DNA from: Allochromatium vinosum DSM 180
GTDB taxonomy: Bacteria > Pseudomonadota > Gammaproteobacteria > Chromatiales > Chromatiaceae
Assembly (NCBI RefSeq): GCF_000025485.1
Contig: NC_013851.1
Span: 1,341,154 to 1,405,153, forward strand
Direction of reading: 5' to 3'
DNA length: 64,000 bases
The notes under the pieces are model-generated. The model was not told the DNA's origin, ran no database searches, and worked only from the letters and a program-made list of their open reading frames with translations. Shown here piece by piece: positions 18,301 through 25,216 of the stretch; position 1 is the stretch's first letter, and each line of letters begins with the position of its first letter. The translations under genes were made by a program, and so were the position numbers.

Positions 18301-20252
18301 TGGTCTCGGGCGACGGCTCCTGCATGGGCTGCGGCGAGAAGACCGCGATCCATCTGTTCACCGCCACGGTCACGGCGCTGATGCAGTCGCGCGTCAAGAA
18401 GCACCTGGCTGAGATCGACGACCTGATCAACCGTCTGGAAACCCACATCCGGCTCAAGCTGGCTTCGGGCATGGATCTGTCCAACTCGGCGGCCATTGCC
18501 AAGGCGCTCGACAGCCACAAGGACGCCGATCTGACCCTGTCCGGTCTCTCGGCCGAACTGGTGCACCAGGGCGCCCAGCCGGTCGATCCCGACTGGCTCA
18601 AGTGGGTCACTGGACTGCTGGCCAAGCTGCGTCATCTCAAGGCGCAGTACACCGACAAGCAGCCGCGCGCCAACATGGGCTTCGTCAACGCCACCGGCTG
18701 TACCTCGGTCTGGGGCGCGACCTTCCCTTACAACCCCTATCCCTTCCCCTGGTCGAACAACCTGTTCCAGGACTCGCCCTCGGTGGCCCTGGGTCTGTTC
18801 GAAGGTCACATGCGCAAGATGGGCGAGGGCTTCAAGGCCATCCGTCAGGCACGCATGGAGCTGGATGGGAAGTTCAAGCTGAACGATCCCGCGTGTGAGC
18901 TGAGCTATTTCGGCTGGAAGGACTTCAGCGACGAAGAGTGGCTGCTGTGTCCGCCGGTGGTCGCGGTCGGCGGCGACGGCGCCATGTATGACATCGGCTT
19001 CCAGAACCTGTCGCGTGCGCTCATGTCCGGCACCCCGGTCAAGATCCTGGTGGTCGACACGCAGAGCTATTCCAACACCGGCGGTCAGTCCTGTACCTCG
19101 GGCTTCGTCGGTCAGGTCGCCGACATGGCGCCCTACGGCAAGCAGTGGAAGGGCAAGACCGAGATCCGCAAGGAGATGGGCCTGATCGGCATGGCGCATC
19201 GCTCGGCCTTTGTGCTCTCCAGCTCGGCCTCGCACCTGACGCACCTGCTGGAAGGCTACATCGATGGTCTGAACGCGCGCCGTCCGGCCCTGTTCAACAT
19301 CTACACCTCGTGCCAGCCCGAGCACGGTATCGGCGACGACATGTCCAACAAGCATGGTCGCATGGCCGTGGAGTCGCGCGCCTATCCGCTGTTCCGCTTC
19401 GACCCGGACGCCGGCACCAGCCTGGAAGAGTGCTGCTCGATCGAGGGCAACCCGGACATCGACCGCGACTGGATCAGCTGGACGCTCAAGTACACCGACG
19501 AGAAGGGCAACCCGGCCGAGATGGAAGTGCCCTTCACCTTCGTCGACTTCGCCATGATCGAGGGCCGCTTCCGCAAGCACTTCCGCAAAGCGCCGCCCGA
19601 GACCTGGAACGACACCATGATCCCGGTGCACGAGTTCCTGGATCTGGCCGAGGACGAGCGCGAGGGGCTGCATCCCTACGTCTGGGGCGTGGACGGCAAG
19701 AACCGTCTGATGCGCGTCCTGGTCGCTCAGGAGCTGATCCACAGCTGCGAGGAGCGGCGCGCCTACTGGACCCAGTTGCGCGGACTCTGCGGCGAGCTCA
19801 ACAAGGTCGATGTCGAGTCGGTACGCCAGCAGGCCAAGGCCGAGATCGCCCAGAAGCTCACCAGCAGCCTGCTGGCACTGGCGGTCGGCGAGGGCGGACT
19901 GTCCGGTCTGGCCGGCGCGGCGCCCTCCAACGGCGCGGGTCACGGCGGAAATGGCGCGGCGCATCCGGGCGCCAACGGCTCGGGCAACGGCAGCGCCGAA
20001 GGCTGGGAGCCGGTGTGGGTCGAGACCCCCGAGTGCACCGCCTGCGACGAGTGCGTCACCATCAACCCCAAGATCTTCAAGTACAACGGTGACAAGAAGA
20101 TCGAGATCGTCGATCCCAAGGGCGGACCCTACAAGGACATCGTCAAGGCGGCCGAGAAGTGCGCCGCCGGCTGCATCCATCCGGGAATGCCCTGGAACCC
20201 GGCCGAGGCGGGCGTCGACAAGCTCGTCAAGCGCGCCGAGAAGTACCAGTAG
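15318..20252 (+). CDS. Pyruvate:ferredoxin (2-oxoacid) oxidoreductase, single-chain, with C-terminal ferredoxin domain
   Basis: This 1644-residue enzyme oxidises pyruvate with CoA to acetyl-CoA and CO2, giving reduced ferredoxin; reversal would fix CO2. Order: alpha domain (DAAGAYPITPSTQMGE), gamma and CoA-binding domains (VRMHSVGGWGAVTTGKNLA), then Fe-S motifs CTACGNCFSICP (from C787) and CKGCMECIEVCN (from C924), CMGCGEKT and the thiamine-diphosphate motif GDG at 1219-1221 with a later NTGGQ. A Gly/Asn/Ala-rich linker at about 1535-1560 leads to an extra ferredoxin domain starting CTACDEC (C1573). Single-chain PFORs are normally near 1170-1200 residues, so this is much longer; a helical insert of about 125 residues separates the two main Fe-S motifs. 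It sits between rnfB and rnfC. Confidence 0.9.
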   Translation: MFGKKDEKQFKYPGTRMAMDGNSAVIMCEREASDAAGAYPITPSTQMGEYWAEEVANGHLNISGNPLIFVEPESEHAAAAVTAGMSMTGLRATNFSSAQGVAFMHESLYTAVGKRLPYVLNIGSRAITKASLNVHCAHDDYHCIDDTGFFQVFGKNAQEAADLNLIARKIAELTLTPAAVGQDGFLTTHLIEPLNVPERALVEEFCGRPDDIIECPTPAQRLVYGPTRRRVPLVWDVDNPVSSGTVQNQDAYMQAVAAQRPYFFDHIGPIADQVMAEYYELTGRRYARACGYRCEDAEYVIVGQGSMVVQAEAVADYLRETRKLKIGVINLTMFRPFPGELIGRMLQGKKGVAILERTDQPLAEDLPIMCEVRAALAKCMENGLAGKGEEIPYAPYPTYKAGDMPRLYSGCYGLGSRDLQPEGLIAAVENMIPGGAGRKFFYLSIDFMREAADPKDEIRIQQLKDAYPRIGELALRGSENPNLLPKGAVTVRMHSVGGWGAVTTGKNLAMTLYDLLGYDIRANPKYGSEKKGQPTTYFLSAAPEPIRLNCEYTYVDVVLSPDPNVFTHSNPLAGLHRGGRFVIQSSLENAEQVWASFPPAARKFIVDNEIRVYYIDGFRIAREEASNAELQFRMQGNAFQGAFFAASPLMERSGLNETGLFNAIEEQLRSKFGAKGERVVQDNLRIVRRGFDEIVEITDKPLVAGQLLTRKAPSLPIMLKALPEGDGRISDVHRFWDQTGAFYASGRGSDNLTDPHMALSLMPASTGVYRDMTQIRFEYPKFLPENCTACGNCFSICPDSAIPGLVNKVSDVFATAINRVERGMPTQYLRRETRNVEKRLRELVETAGETADMRTLMDQAVLETLAAFSGEPEQKAVAEKEFGLMMEALGDYQFAITKPYWTNREKKQKGSGGLFSITVNPYTCKGCMECIEVCNDGALVAEPQTTESIQQMQNRWAMWLDLPTTDPDFIRIEDLDDKVGALETLLLDKTNYQSMVSGDGSCMGCGEKTAIHLFTATVTALMQSRVKKHLAEIDDLINRLETHIRLKLASGMDLSNSAAIAKALDSHKDADLTLSGLSAELVHQGAQPVDPDWLKWVTGLLAKLRHLKAQYTDKQPRANMGFVNATGCTSVWGATFPYNPYPFPWSNNLFQDSPSVALGLFEGHMRKMGEGFKAIRQARMELDGKFKLNDPACELSYFGWKDFSDEEWLLCPPVVAVGGDGAMYDIGFQNLSRALMSGTPVKILVVDTQSYSNTGGQSCTSGFVGQVADMAPYGKQWKGKTEIRKEMGLIGMAHRSAFVLSSSASHLTHLLEGYIDGLNARRPALFNIYTSCQPEHGIGDDMSNKHGRMAVESRAYPLFRFDPDAGTSLEECCSIEGNPDIDRDWISWTLKYTDEKGNPAEMEVPFTFVDFAMIEGRFRKHFRKAPPETWNDTMIPVHEFLDLAEDEREGLHPYVWGVDGKNRLMRVLVAQELIHSCEERRAYWTQLRGLCGELNKVDVESVRQQAKAEIAQKLTSSLLALAVGEGGLSGLAGAAPSNGAGHGGNGAAHPGANGSGNGSAEGWEPVWVETPECTACDECVTINPKIFKYNGDKKIEIVDPKGGPYKDIVKAAEKCAAGCIHPGMPWNPAEAGVDKLVKRAEKYQ

Positions 20253-20265
20253 GAGACAGTGAGGA

Positions 20266-20299
20266 GCGAACCGCATCGGTTGCGACCGATGCGGTTCGC
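20266..20299 (+). other. Intra-operon hairpin between PFOR gene and rnfC
   Basis: A perfect inverted repeat with 15-bp arms (GCGAACCGCATCGGT and its complement) encloses a TGCG loop, beginning 14 nt after the PFOR stop. It is not followed by a T-run, so it is unlikely to be a simple intrinsic terminator. In this position it probably stabilises the long upstream mRNA segment or sets relative expression of PFOR and rnfC. Confidence 0.75.
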
Positions 20300-20392
20300 G
20301 ACGCTCACCCCATCCTACGCGGGGCCGGCGAGACTCCGTGTTCTCTTCGCGTCCTGTGCGTCTTTGCGGTTCCAATTTGAGTGGATCTTGGT

Positions 20393-21841
20393 ATGAAGCA
20401 TCAAGCAGCGGCACTGGGTTCCAACTGCGCGCCCGACGCCGGGCATTCCAACCTGATGAAGCGAATCGGCCTGGGTTTCACGCGGCTCATCCATGGCCAC
20501 AAGACCTTCGATCACGGCATCTATCCGATCGAGCACAAGGAACTCACGGCCGGCAAGCCGATTCGGCGCCTGCCGTTCGCCGACGAGCTGGTCATCCCCT
20601 TGCAGCAGCACAAGGGCCGCGCCTCGGTGCCGATCGTCAAGGTCGGCCAGGAGGTCGTGCGCGGCGAGCCGATCGCGGTGGCCGATCATTTCGTCTCCGT
20701 GCCCATGCACGCACCGGCGACCGGCGTGATCCGCGCCATCGGGCTGGCGCCGACCGCCGAGGGTCCGAAGACCCAGGCGATCTTCCTCAAGGTCTACCAT
20801 GCCGCCAGCCAGCAGGTGCTCTACGGCAGCGCGTGCGAACCCGAGCAGATGAACGTCAAGGACATCATCCAGGCGGTTCAGGATGCGGGGCTGGTCGGAC
20901 TCGGCGGCGGGGCGTTTCCGAGCCACGTCAAGATGCAGCCGCCCGCCGGTCGGGTGATCCATACGGTGCTGGTCAACGGCTGCGAGTGTGAGCCGTATCT
21001 CACCTGCGACCATCGCATCATGCTGGAGCAGACCGAGAATCTGATCCGGGGCATTCGGATCGCCCTGCGGGCCACGCGCGCCGAACGCGCCATCATCGGC
21101 GTCGAGGACAACAAGCTCGATGCCGTGAGCCATCTGCGCGCGCGCCTCCCCAAGCATCTGCCGATCACGGTCGAGGCGGTCCGGACCAAGTATCCGCAGG
21201 GCGCCGAGAAGATGCTCATCACCGCGCTGCTCGATGCCGAAGTTCCGGCCGGCGGTTTGCCCGCCGATGTCGGCGTGGCGGTGTTCAACGTCGGCACCCT
21301 GGCGCAGATGGGTGAACTGGTGCCCAGGGGACAGGGACTCATCGAGCGCGTGGTCACGGTCAGCGGACCGGCGGTCAAGAATCCGGGCAACTTCCTGGTG
21401 CCGATCGGCACCCCAGTGCGCTTCCTGCTCGATCAGGTCGGCTTCAAGGGGCCGCTGGGGCAGGTGATCCTGGGTGGCCCCATGATGGGTATGGCTGTGG
21501 CCTCGCTCGATGTGCCCGTCACCAAGTCGGTCTCGGGCGTGGTGGCGCTGGAGCCGGAAGATCCGGCGCTGGCGCGGCGTCAGGTCTATCCCTGCATCAA
21601 GTGCGGCGAGTGTCTGCGTGCCTGTCCGGTCTCGCTCAATCCCTCGATGCTCGGTGAGCTGGCGGTGGCGCGCGAATACGGCGTCATGGCCGAGCAGTTC
21701 AATCTCGACCAGTGCTTCGAGTGCGGCTGCTGTGCTTTCGTCTGTCCGTCCAACATCCCGCTGACCCAATATTTCCGCATCGCCAAGTCGATCAATCGCG
21801 ATGCCCGGCGGCGGGACGAGGCCAAGCAAACCCAGCACTGA
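20393..21841 (+). CDS. rnfC: Electron transport complex subunit RnfC
   Basis: RnfC (482 aa) is the peripheral subunit that exchanges electrons with NAD(H) through FMN. The nucleotide/FMN loop GLGGGAFPSHVKM and the two 4Fe-4S motifs CIKCGECLRACP and CFECGCCAFVCPSNIP are complete. The N-terminal KTFDHGIYPIEHKELT segment is typical. I chose the ATG at 20393; a GTG four codons earlier is open but has no better ribosome-binding site. It ends about 100 nt before rnfD, a gap that contains a GC-rich hairpin element. Confidence 0.94.
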   Translation: MKHQAAALGSNCAPDAGHSNLMKRIGLGFTRLIHGHKTFDHGIYPIEHKELTAGKPIRRLPFADELVIPLQQHKGRASVPIVKVGQEVVRGEPIAVADHFVSVPMHAPATGVIRAIGLAPTAEGPKTQAIFLKVYHAASQQVLYGSACEPEQMNVKDIIQAVQDAGLVGLGGGAFPSHVKMQPPAGRVIHTVLVNGCECEPYLTCDHRIMLEQTENLIRGIRIALRATRAERAIIGVEDNKLDAVSHLRARLPKHLPITVEAVRTKYPQGAEKMLITALLDAEVPAGGLPADVGVAVFNVGTLAQMGELVPRGQGLIERVVTVSGPAVKNPGNFLVPIGTPVRFLLDQVGFKGPLGQVILGGPMMGMAVASLDVPVTKSVSGVVALEPEDPALARRQVYPCIKCGECLRACPVSLNPSMLGELAVAREYGVMAEQFNLDQCFECGCCAFVCPSNIPLTQYFRIAKSINRDARRRDEAKQTQH

Positions 21842-21852
21842 GCGGCCTGAGC

Positions 21853-21896
21853 ATCCCCCTCTCCCCAACCCCGCTCCCGCGAGGGAGGAGGGGGCG
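21853..21896. repeat. CCCTCTC / GAGGGGG imperfect inverted repeat between rnfC and rnfD
   Basis: The element has an outer CCCCCTC arm paired with GGAGGGGG and an inner perfect CTCCC-GCGA-GGGAG hairpin. A similar arrangement (CCCCTC ... GAGGGG) occurs at about 48971-48994 between apbC and modD. Such dispersed CCCTC/GAGGG hairpins are common in proteobacterial intergenic DNA. It may act as an mRNA processing or stability site within the rnf operon. Confidence 0.5.
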
Positions 21897-21943
21897 TGCC
21901 GGCACCGAGAAATCACTGAATCACTGAAGACTGATGACGAACC

Positions 21944-22972
21944 ATGTCTAGAGGCATCGAAATCCGCACCTCCCCGCATCTCAAGCGGGTGGTGACGGTC
22001 GACAAGATCATGCGCACCGTGGTGCTGGCGCTACTGCCGATCGCGGCCTTCGCGGTCTGGCAGTTCGGGCTGAGCGCGCTGCTGCTGCTCCTGACCACCA
22101 CGGGCGTGGCCATCCTGACCGAAGCGTTCTTCGCCCGCGCCAGCGGTCGAGGCAACACGGTCTCAGACTGGTCGGTGGTCATCACCGGTCTGCTGCTGGG
22201 ACTGACCCTGCCGCCCGGCTTTCCGTTGTGGATGGCGGCGGTGGCGGCGTTCGTCGGTGTGGCGCTCGGCAAGGCGCTGTTCGGCGGGCTGGGCTACAAC
22301 GTCATGAATCCGGCCCTGGTCGGACGCGCCTTCGTGCAGGCGGCCTTTCCGGTGGCCATCACCACCTGGACGCCGGCCTTCGCGCCCGGTCGCTTCACCG
22401 AAGTCATTCCCTCGACCCTGACGCTGCCCTTCATGCAGCCGATCCCGGTCGGCGACTGGATCGCGAGTCTGAACCTGGACGGCTGGAGCGGAGCTACGCC
22501 CCTGGCGATCCAGAAGTTCCAGCACATCGAAACGCCGATCATGGATACCTTCAGCGGGATGATCGCCGGTTCGGCGGGCGAGACCTCGGCGATCCTGATC
22601 CTGATCTGCGGTCTGTGGCTGGCCTGGCAGCGGATGCTCGACTGGCGTATCCCGGTCAGCGTCATGGCCGGCGCGGTCCTGGTGGCGCTGCCGTTCTGGC
22701 TGCTCGATCCGAGTCTCTATCCGAGTCCCTGGTTCGTGCTCTGCTCGGGCGGGCTGATGCTGGGCGCCTGGTTCATGGCCAGCGACATGGTGGCCTCGCC
22801 GGTGACGGCGACCGGCGTGGTGATCTACGGACTCTTCATCGGTGCGCTGACGGTCGTCATCCGGCTGTTCGGCGGTCTGGTCGAGGGCATCATGTACGCC
22901 ATCCTGCTCGCCAATGCGCTCGGGCCGCTGATTTCGAGCTGGACCCAGCCGCGCGTTTACGGCTCCAAATAG
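21944..22972 (+). CDS. rnfD: Electron transport complex subunit RnfD
   Basis: RnfD (342 aa) is a polytopic inner-membrane subunit with covalently bound FMN. About nine or ten hydrophobic helices are visible. The flavinylation motif SGATPLA is present with the predicted FMN-carrying Thr185. The N-terminal SPHLKRVVTVDKIMRTV and the GYNVMNPALVGRAF segment are typical. Paired with RnfE and RnfA, it forms the ion-translocating membrane core. It is followed by rnfG after 12 nt. Confidence 0.95.
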   Translation: MSRGIEIRTSPHLKRVVTVDKIMRTVVLALLPIAAFAVWQFGLSALLLLLTTTGVAILTEAFFARASGRGNTVSDWSVVITGLLLGLTLPPGFPLWMAAVAAFVGVALGKALFGGLGYNVMNPALVGRAFVQAAFPVAITTWTPAFAPGRFTEVIPSTLTLPFMQPIPVGDWIASLNLDGWSGATPLAIQKFQHIETPIMDTFSGMIAGSAGETSAILILICGLWLAWQRMLDWRIPVSVMAGAVLVALPFWLLDPSLYPSPWFVLCSGGLMLGAWFMASDMVASPVTATGVVIYGLFIGALTVVIRLFGGLVEGIMYAILLANALGPLISSWTQPRVYGSK

Positions 22973-22984
22973 AGTAGGGTAGAG

Positions 22985-23677
22985 ATGACGACCGAAGTAC
23001 AGATTCAACCTCAAGCGGCGAGCACGCCGGCCTGGGCCATGCTGCGCACCCTGGGCGGCATCGCGCTGCTCTCCGGGCTGCTGGTGGCCCTGGTCTACCA
23101 GTTCACCCTGCCGATCATCGCCGAGAATCAGCGTGTCCTGACCGAGAAGGCCGTGTTCCGCGTGCTGCCGGGCGCGGTCGGCAAGCGCGATTTCGTCATC
23201 ACGCCCGAGGGCGGACTGGCGCCCGCCGAGGCGGGTGCGAGCGGCGATCTCATCTACGGCGCCTATGATGCCGGCGGCCGGTTGCTGGGTCTGGCCATCA
23301 CCGGCTCGGGTCCGGGCTATGCCGGTCCGGTCAAAGTGATGTTCGCCTATGACCCGAGCTGCGACTGCATCACCGGCAGCAAGGTGCTCCAGTCCAACGA
23401 GACGCCCGGTTTCGGCGACAAGCTCGACTTCGACCCCGACTTCCTCAAGAACTTCGAGGCACTCGACGCGCGTCTGGATGCCGCCGGCACGGCGCTCGCC
23501 AATGCCATCGTCACCGTCAAGCACGGCACCAAATCCGAGCCTTGGCAGATCGACGCCATCACGGGCGCGACCATCTCATCCAAGGCGATGGGCCGCGCGG
23601 CCAACAGCGCCGCGCAACGCGCCGTACCGGCCATCGAGCGTGATCTGGCCGTGCTCACGTCGCCACCCTCGCCCTGA
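22985..23677 (+). CDS. rnfG: Electron transport complex subunit RnfG
   Basis: RnfG (230 aa) has one N-terminal membrane helix (about residues 20-42) and a periplasmic FMN-binding domain. The ApbE-type flavinylation motif D-A-I-T-G-A-T is intact, with Thr196 predicted to carry FMN. The motif GSGPGYAGPVKVMFAYDP and the run ETPGFGDKLDF are family hallmarks. It relays electrons on the outer face of the membrane between RnfC/RnfB-side carriers and RnfD. No apbE flavin transferase gene is in the window, so it must be encoded elsewhere. Confidence 0.95.
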   Translation: MTTEVQIQPQAASTPAWAMLRTLGGIALLSGLLVALVYQFTLPIIAENQRVLTEKAVFRVLPGAVGKRDFVITPEGGLAPAEAGASGDLIYGAYDAGGRLLGLAITGSGPGYAGPVKVMFAYDPSCDCITGSKVLQSNETPGFGDKLDFDPDFLKNFEALDARLDAAGTALANAIVTVKHGTKSEPWQIDAITGATISSKAMGRAANSAAQRAVPAIERDLAVLTSPPSP

Positions 23678-23710
23678 ACAACCGAGAGAGCCACTGCGAG
23701 ACTCCGAGTC

Positions 23711-24373
23711 ATGCCTGAATTGCTCAATCCACAAGAAAAACTCACCCCGGACACCTTCCTGCGCGGTCTGTGGGAGGAGAACCCGGTGTTCGTGATGCTG
23801 CTCGGCATGTGTCCGGTGCTGGCGGTCACGAGCACGACCCTGAATGCCATTGCGATGGGACTGGCGACCACCTTCGTGCTGGTCTGCTCCAGCCTGCTGA
23901 TCTCGCTGCTGCGCAACTGGATACCCAAGCAGGTGCGCATCGCCAGCTACATCGTCATCATCGCCACCTTCGTCACTATCGTCGACTATGCCATCCAGGC
24001 CATCAGTCTGGAGCTGTACGCGGCGCTCGGCGCCTTCATCCAGCTCATCGTCGTCAACTGTGTGATCCTGGGCCGCGCCGAGGCCTATGCCTCCAAGCAG
24101 CGGCTGCACACCACCCTAGTCAACAGTCTAGGCATGGGTGTGGGCTTCACCTTGGCGCTGCTGGCGCTCGGCACGGTGCGCGAGGTGCTGGGCAATGGCA
24201 CCCTGCTCGGTATTCCACTCTTCGGGCCGGATTTCCAGCCCTGGCTGGTGATGATCCTGCCGCCGGGCGGTTTCTTCGTGCTCGGCGTCTGGCTGTTGCT
24301 GTTCAACTGGCTGCGTCAGAGCAAGGTCCGCCGCGCCGCGCAATTCTCGGGAGCACCCGCCGATGCACGCTGA
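23711..24373 (+). CDS. rnfE: Electron transport complex subunit RnfE
   Basis: RnfE (220 aa) is a six-helix membrane subunit homologous to RnfA and NqrD. The conserved GMCPVLAVTSTTLNAIAMG contains the half-membrane Cys that, with RnfA, ligates a 2Fe-2S cluster within the bilayer. VNCVILGRAEAYASK contributes the second Cys. The start ATG follows GAGAG about 20 nt upstream, with no clear strong site closer. It overlaps rnfA by 11 nt. Confidence 0.95.
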   Translation: MPELLNPQEKLTPDTFLRGLWEENPVFVMLLGMCPVLAVTSTTLNAIAMGLATTFVLVCSSLLISLLRNWIPKQVRIASYIVIIATFVTIVDYAIQAISLELYAALGAFIQLIVVNCVILGRAEAYASKQRLHTTLVNSLGMGVGFTLALLALGTVREVLGNGTLLGIPLFGPDFQPWLVMILPPGGFFVLGVWLLLFNWLRQSKVRRAAQFSGAPADAR

Positions 24374-24953
24374 ACCCTTGTCGCTGATCTTTCTCAACGC
24401 CGCCATCGTCAACAACTTCGTGCTGGCGCTGTTTCTCGGCATCTGTCCCTTCCTCGGCGTCTCGGGCAAGAAGGAGACGGCCTGGAACATGGGTCTGGCC
24501 ACGATGTTCGTGATGCTGGTCAGCTCGGCCGCCGCCTATGGCATCAACTGGCTGCTGACCCAGCTCGGGCTGGAGTTCCTGCGTCTGATCTGCTACATCG
24601 CCGTGATCGCCTCGGCGGTGCAACTGGTCGAGATGTTCGTCAAGAAGACCAGTCCGGCGCTGTTTCGCTCGCTCGGTATCTTCCTGCCGCTCATCACCAC
24701 GAACTGCGCCATCCTGGGTCTGGCGCTGTTCCAGACCTCCAAGGAATACGACTTCGTGCAGAGTCTGGTCTATGCGCTGGGCGCGGGTGTGGGCTTCACC
24801 CTGGCGCTGATGCTGATGGCCGGTCTGCGCGAAAAGCTGGCGCTGGCCAGGGTGCCGAGCGTCAGTCAGGGCGCGGCCCTGAGCCTGATGCTGGCGGGGC
24901 TGCTGTCGCTGGCGTTCATGGGTTTCGCCGGACTGGGAGGCGGGCATGGTTGA
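24363..24953 (+). CDS. rnfA: Electron transport complex subunit RnfA
   Basis: RnfA (196 aa) is the six-helix partner of RnfE with inverted topology. Its conserved cysteines lie in FLGICPFLGVSGK and TTNCAILGLALFQ and should complete the intramembrane 2Fe-2S site. The gene overlaps rnfE by 11 nt and the following mini-gene by 8 nt, so the three are probably translationally coupled. The order rnfC-D-G-E-A matches acetogenic clostridia rather than the A-B-C-D-G-E order of the E. coli rsx operon. Confidence 0.95.
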   Translation: MHAEPLSLIFLNAAIVNNFVLALFLGICPFLGVSGKKETAWNMGLATMFVMLVSSAAAYGINWLLTQLGLEFLRLICYIAVIASAVQLVEMFVKKTSPALFRSLGIFLPLITTNCAILGLALFQTSKEYDFVQSLVYALGAGVGFTLALMLMAGLREKLALARVPSVSQGAALSLMLAGLLSLAFMGFAGLGGGHG

Positions 24954-25122
24954 GATACTGCTCGCGCCGCTGGTCGTCTTTCTGGCGCTTGCCGGCTGGG
25001 TCGGGGTGCAGCAGCTCTATGCACGCTTTCAGGCCCGCTATCCGCAACTTGGCCCTTTCCGCGACTCGGGCGGGGGCTGCTCTTGCACCAAGGGGCACTG
25101 CTCCTCTAAAAACGCTTGCTGA
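24946..25122 (+). CDS. Cys-rich single-span mini membrane protein (58 aa), probable Rnf accessory
   Basis: This short ORF overlaps the rnfA end by 8 nt. It encodes a 58-residue protein with one N-terminal transmembrane helix (residues 3-20), a short basic/aromatic linker and a C-terminal cysteine cluster, C-S-C-x4-C-x5-C at the extreme end. The layout of one helix plus four clustered cysteines resembles NqrM, the small maturation factor of the related Na+-NQR, and FeoB-associated Cys-rich proteins; I see layout similarity, not proven homology. The role suggested by position is iron delivery for the RnfA/RnfE intramembrane 2Fe-2S cluster. Confidence 0.7.
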   Translation: MVEILLAPLVVFLALAGWVGVQQLYARFQARYPQLGPFRDSGGGCSCTKGHCSSKNAC

Positions 25123-25216
25123 TTCGCACCGATCCGCTCGGTTCGCGTTTCTCTCGATCACATCAATGCATCCTCTCGCGTCCAGCCAGCGGTCGCCAGA
25201 GTGAAGGAGTGACTGG

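Noticed and set aside
15318-20252. Calling the PFOR nifJ
   Set aside because: No nitrogen-fixation genes are adjacent and the length differs from NifJ; the context is rnf/FNR.
15300-20414. 1704-codon open frame on the - strand opposite the PFOR gene
   Set aside because: It mirrors the PFOR codon periodicity in high-GC DNA, has low-complexity, Leu/Asp/Arg-rich composition and no recognisable domain. The + strand frame carries all PFOR motifs.
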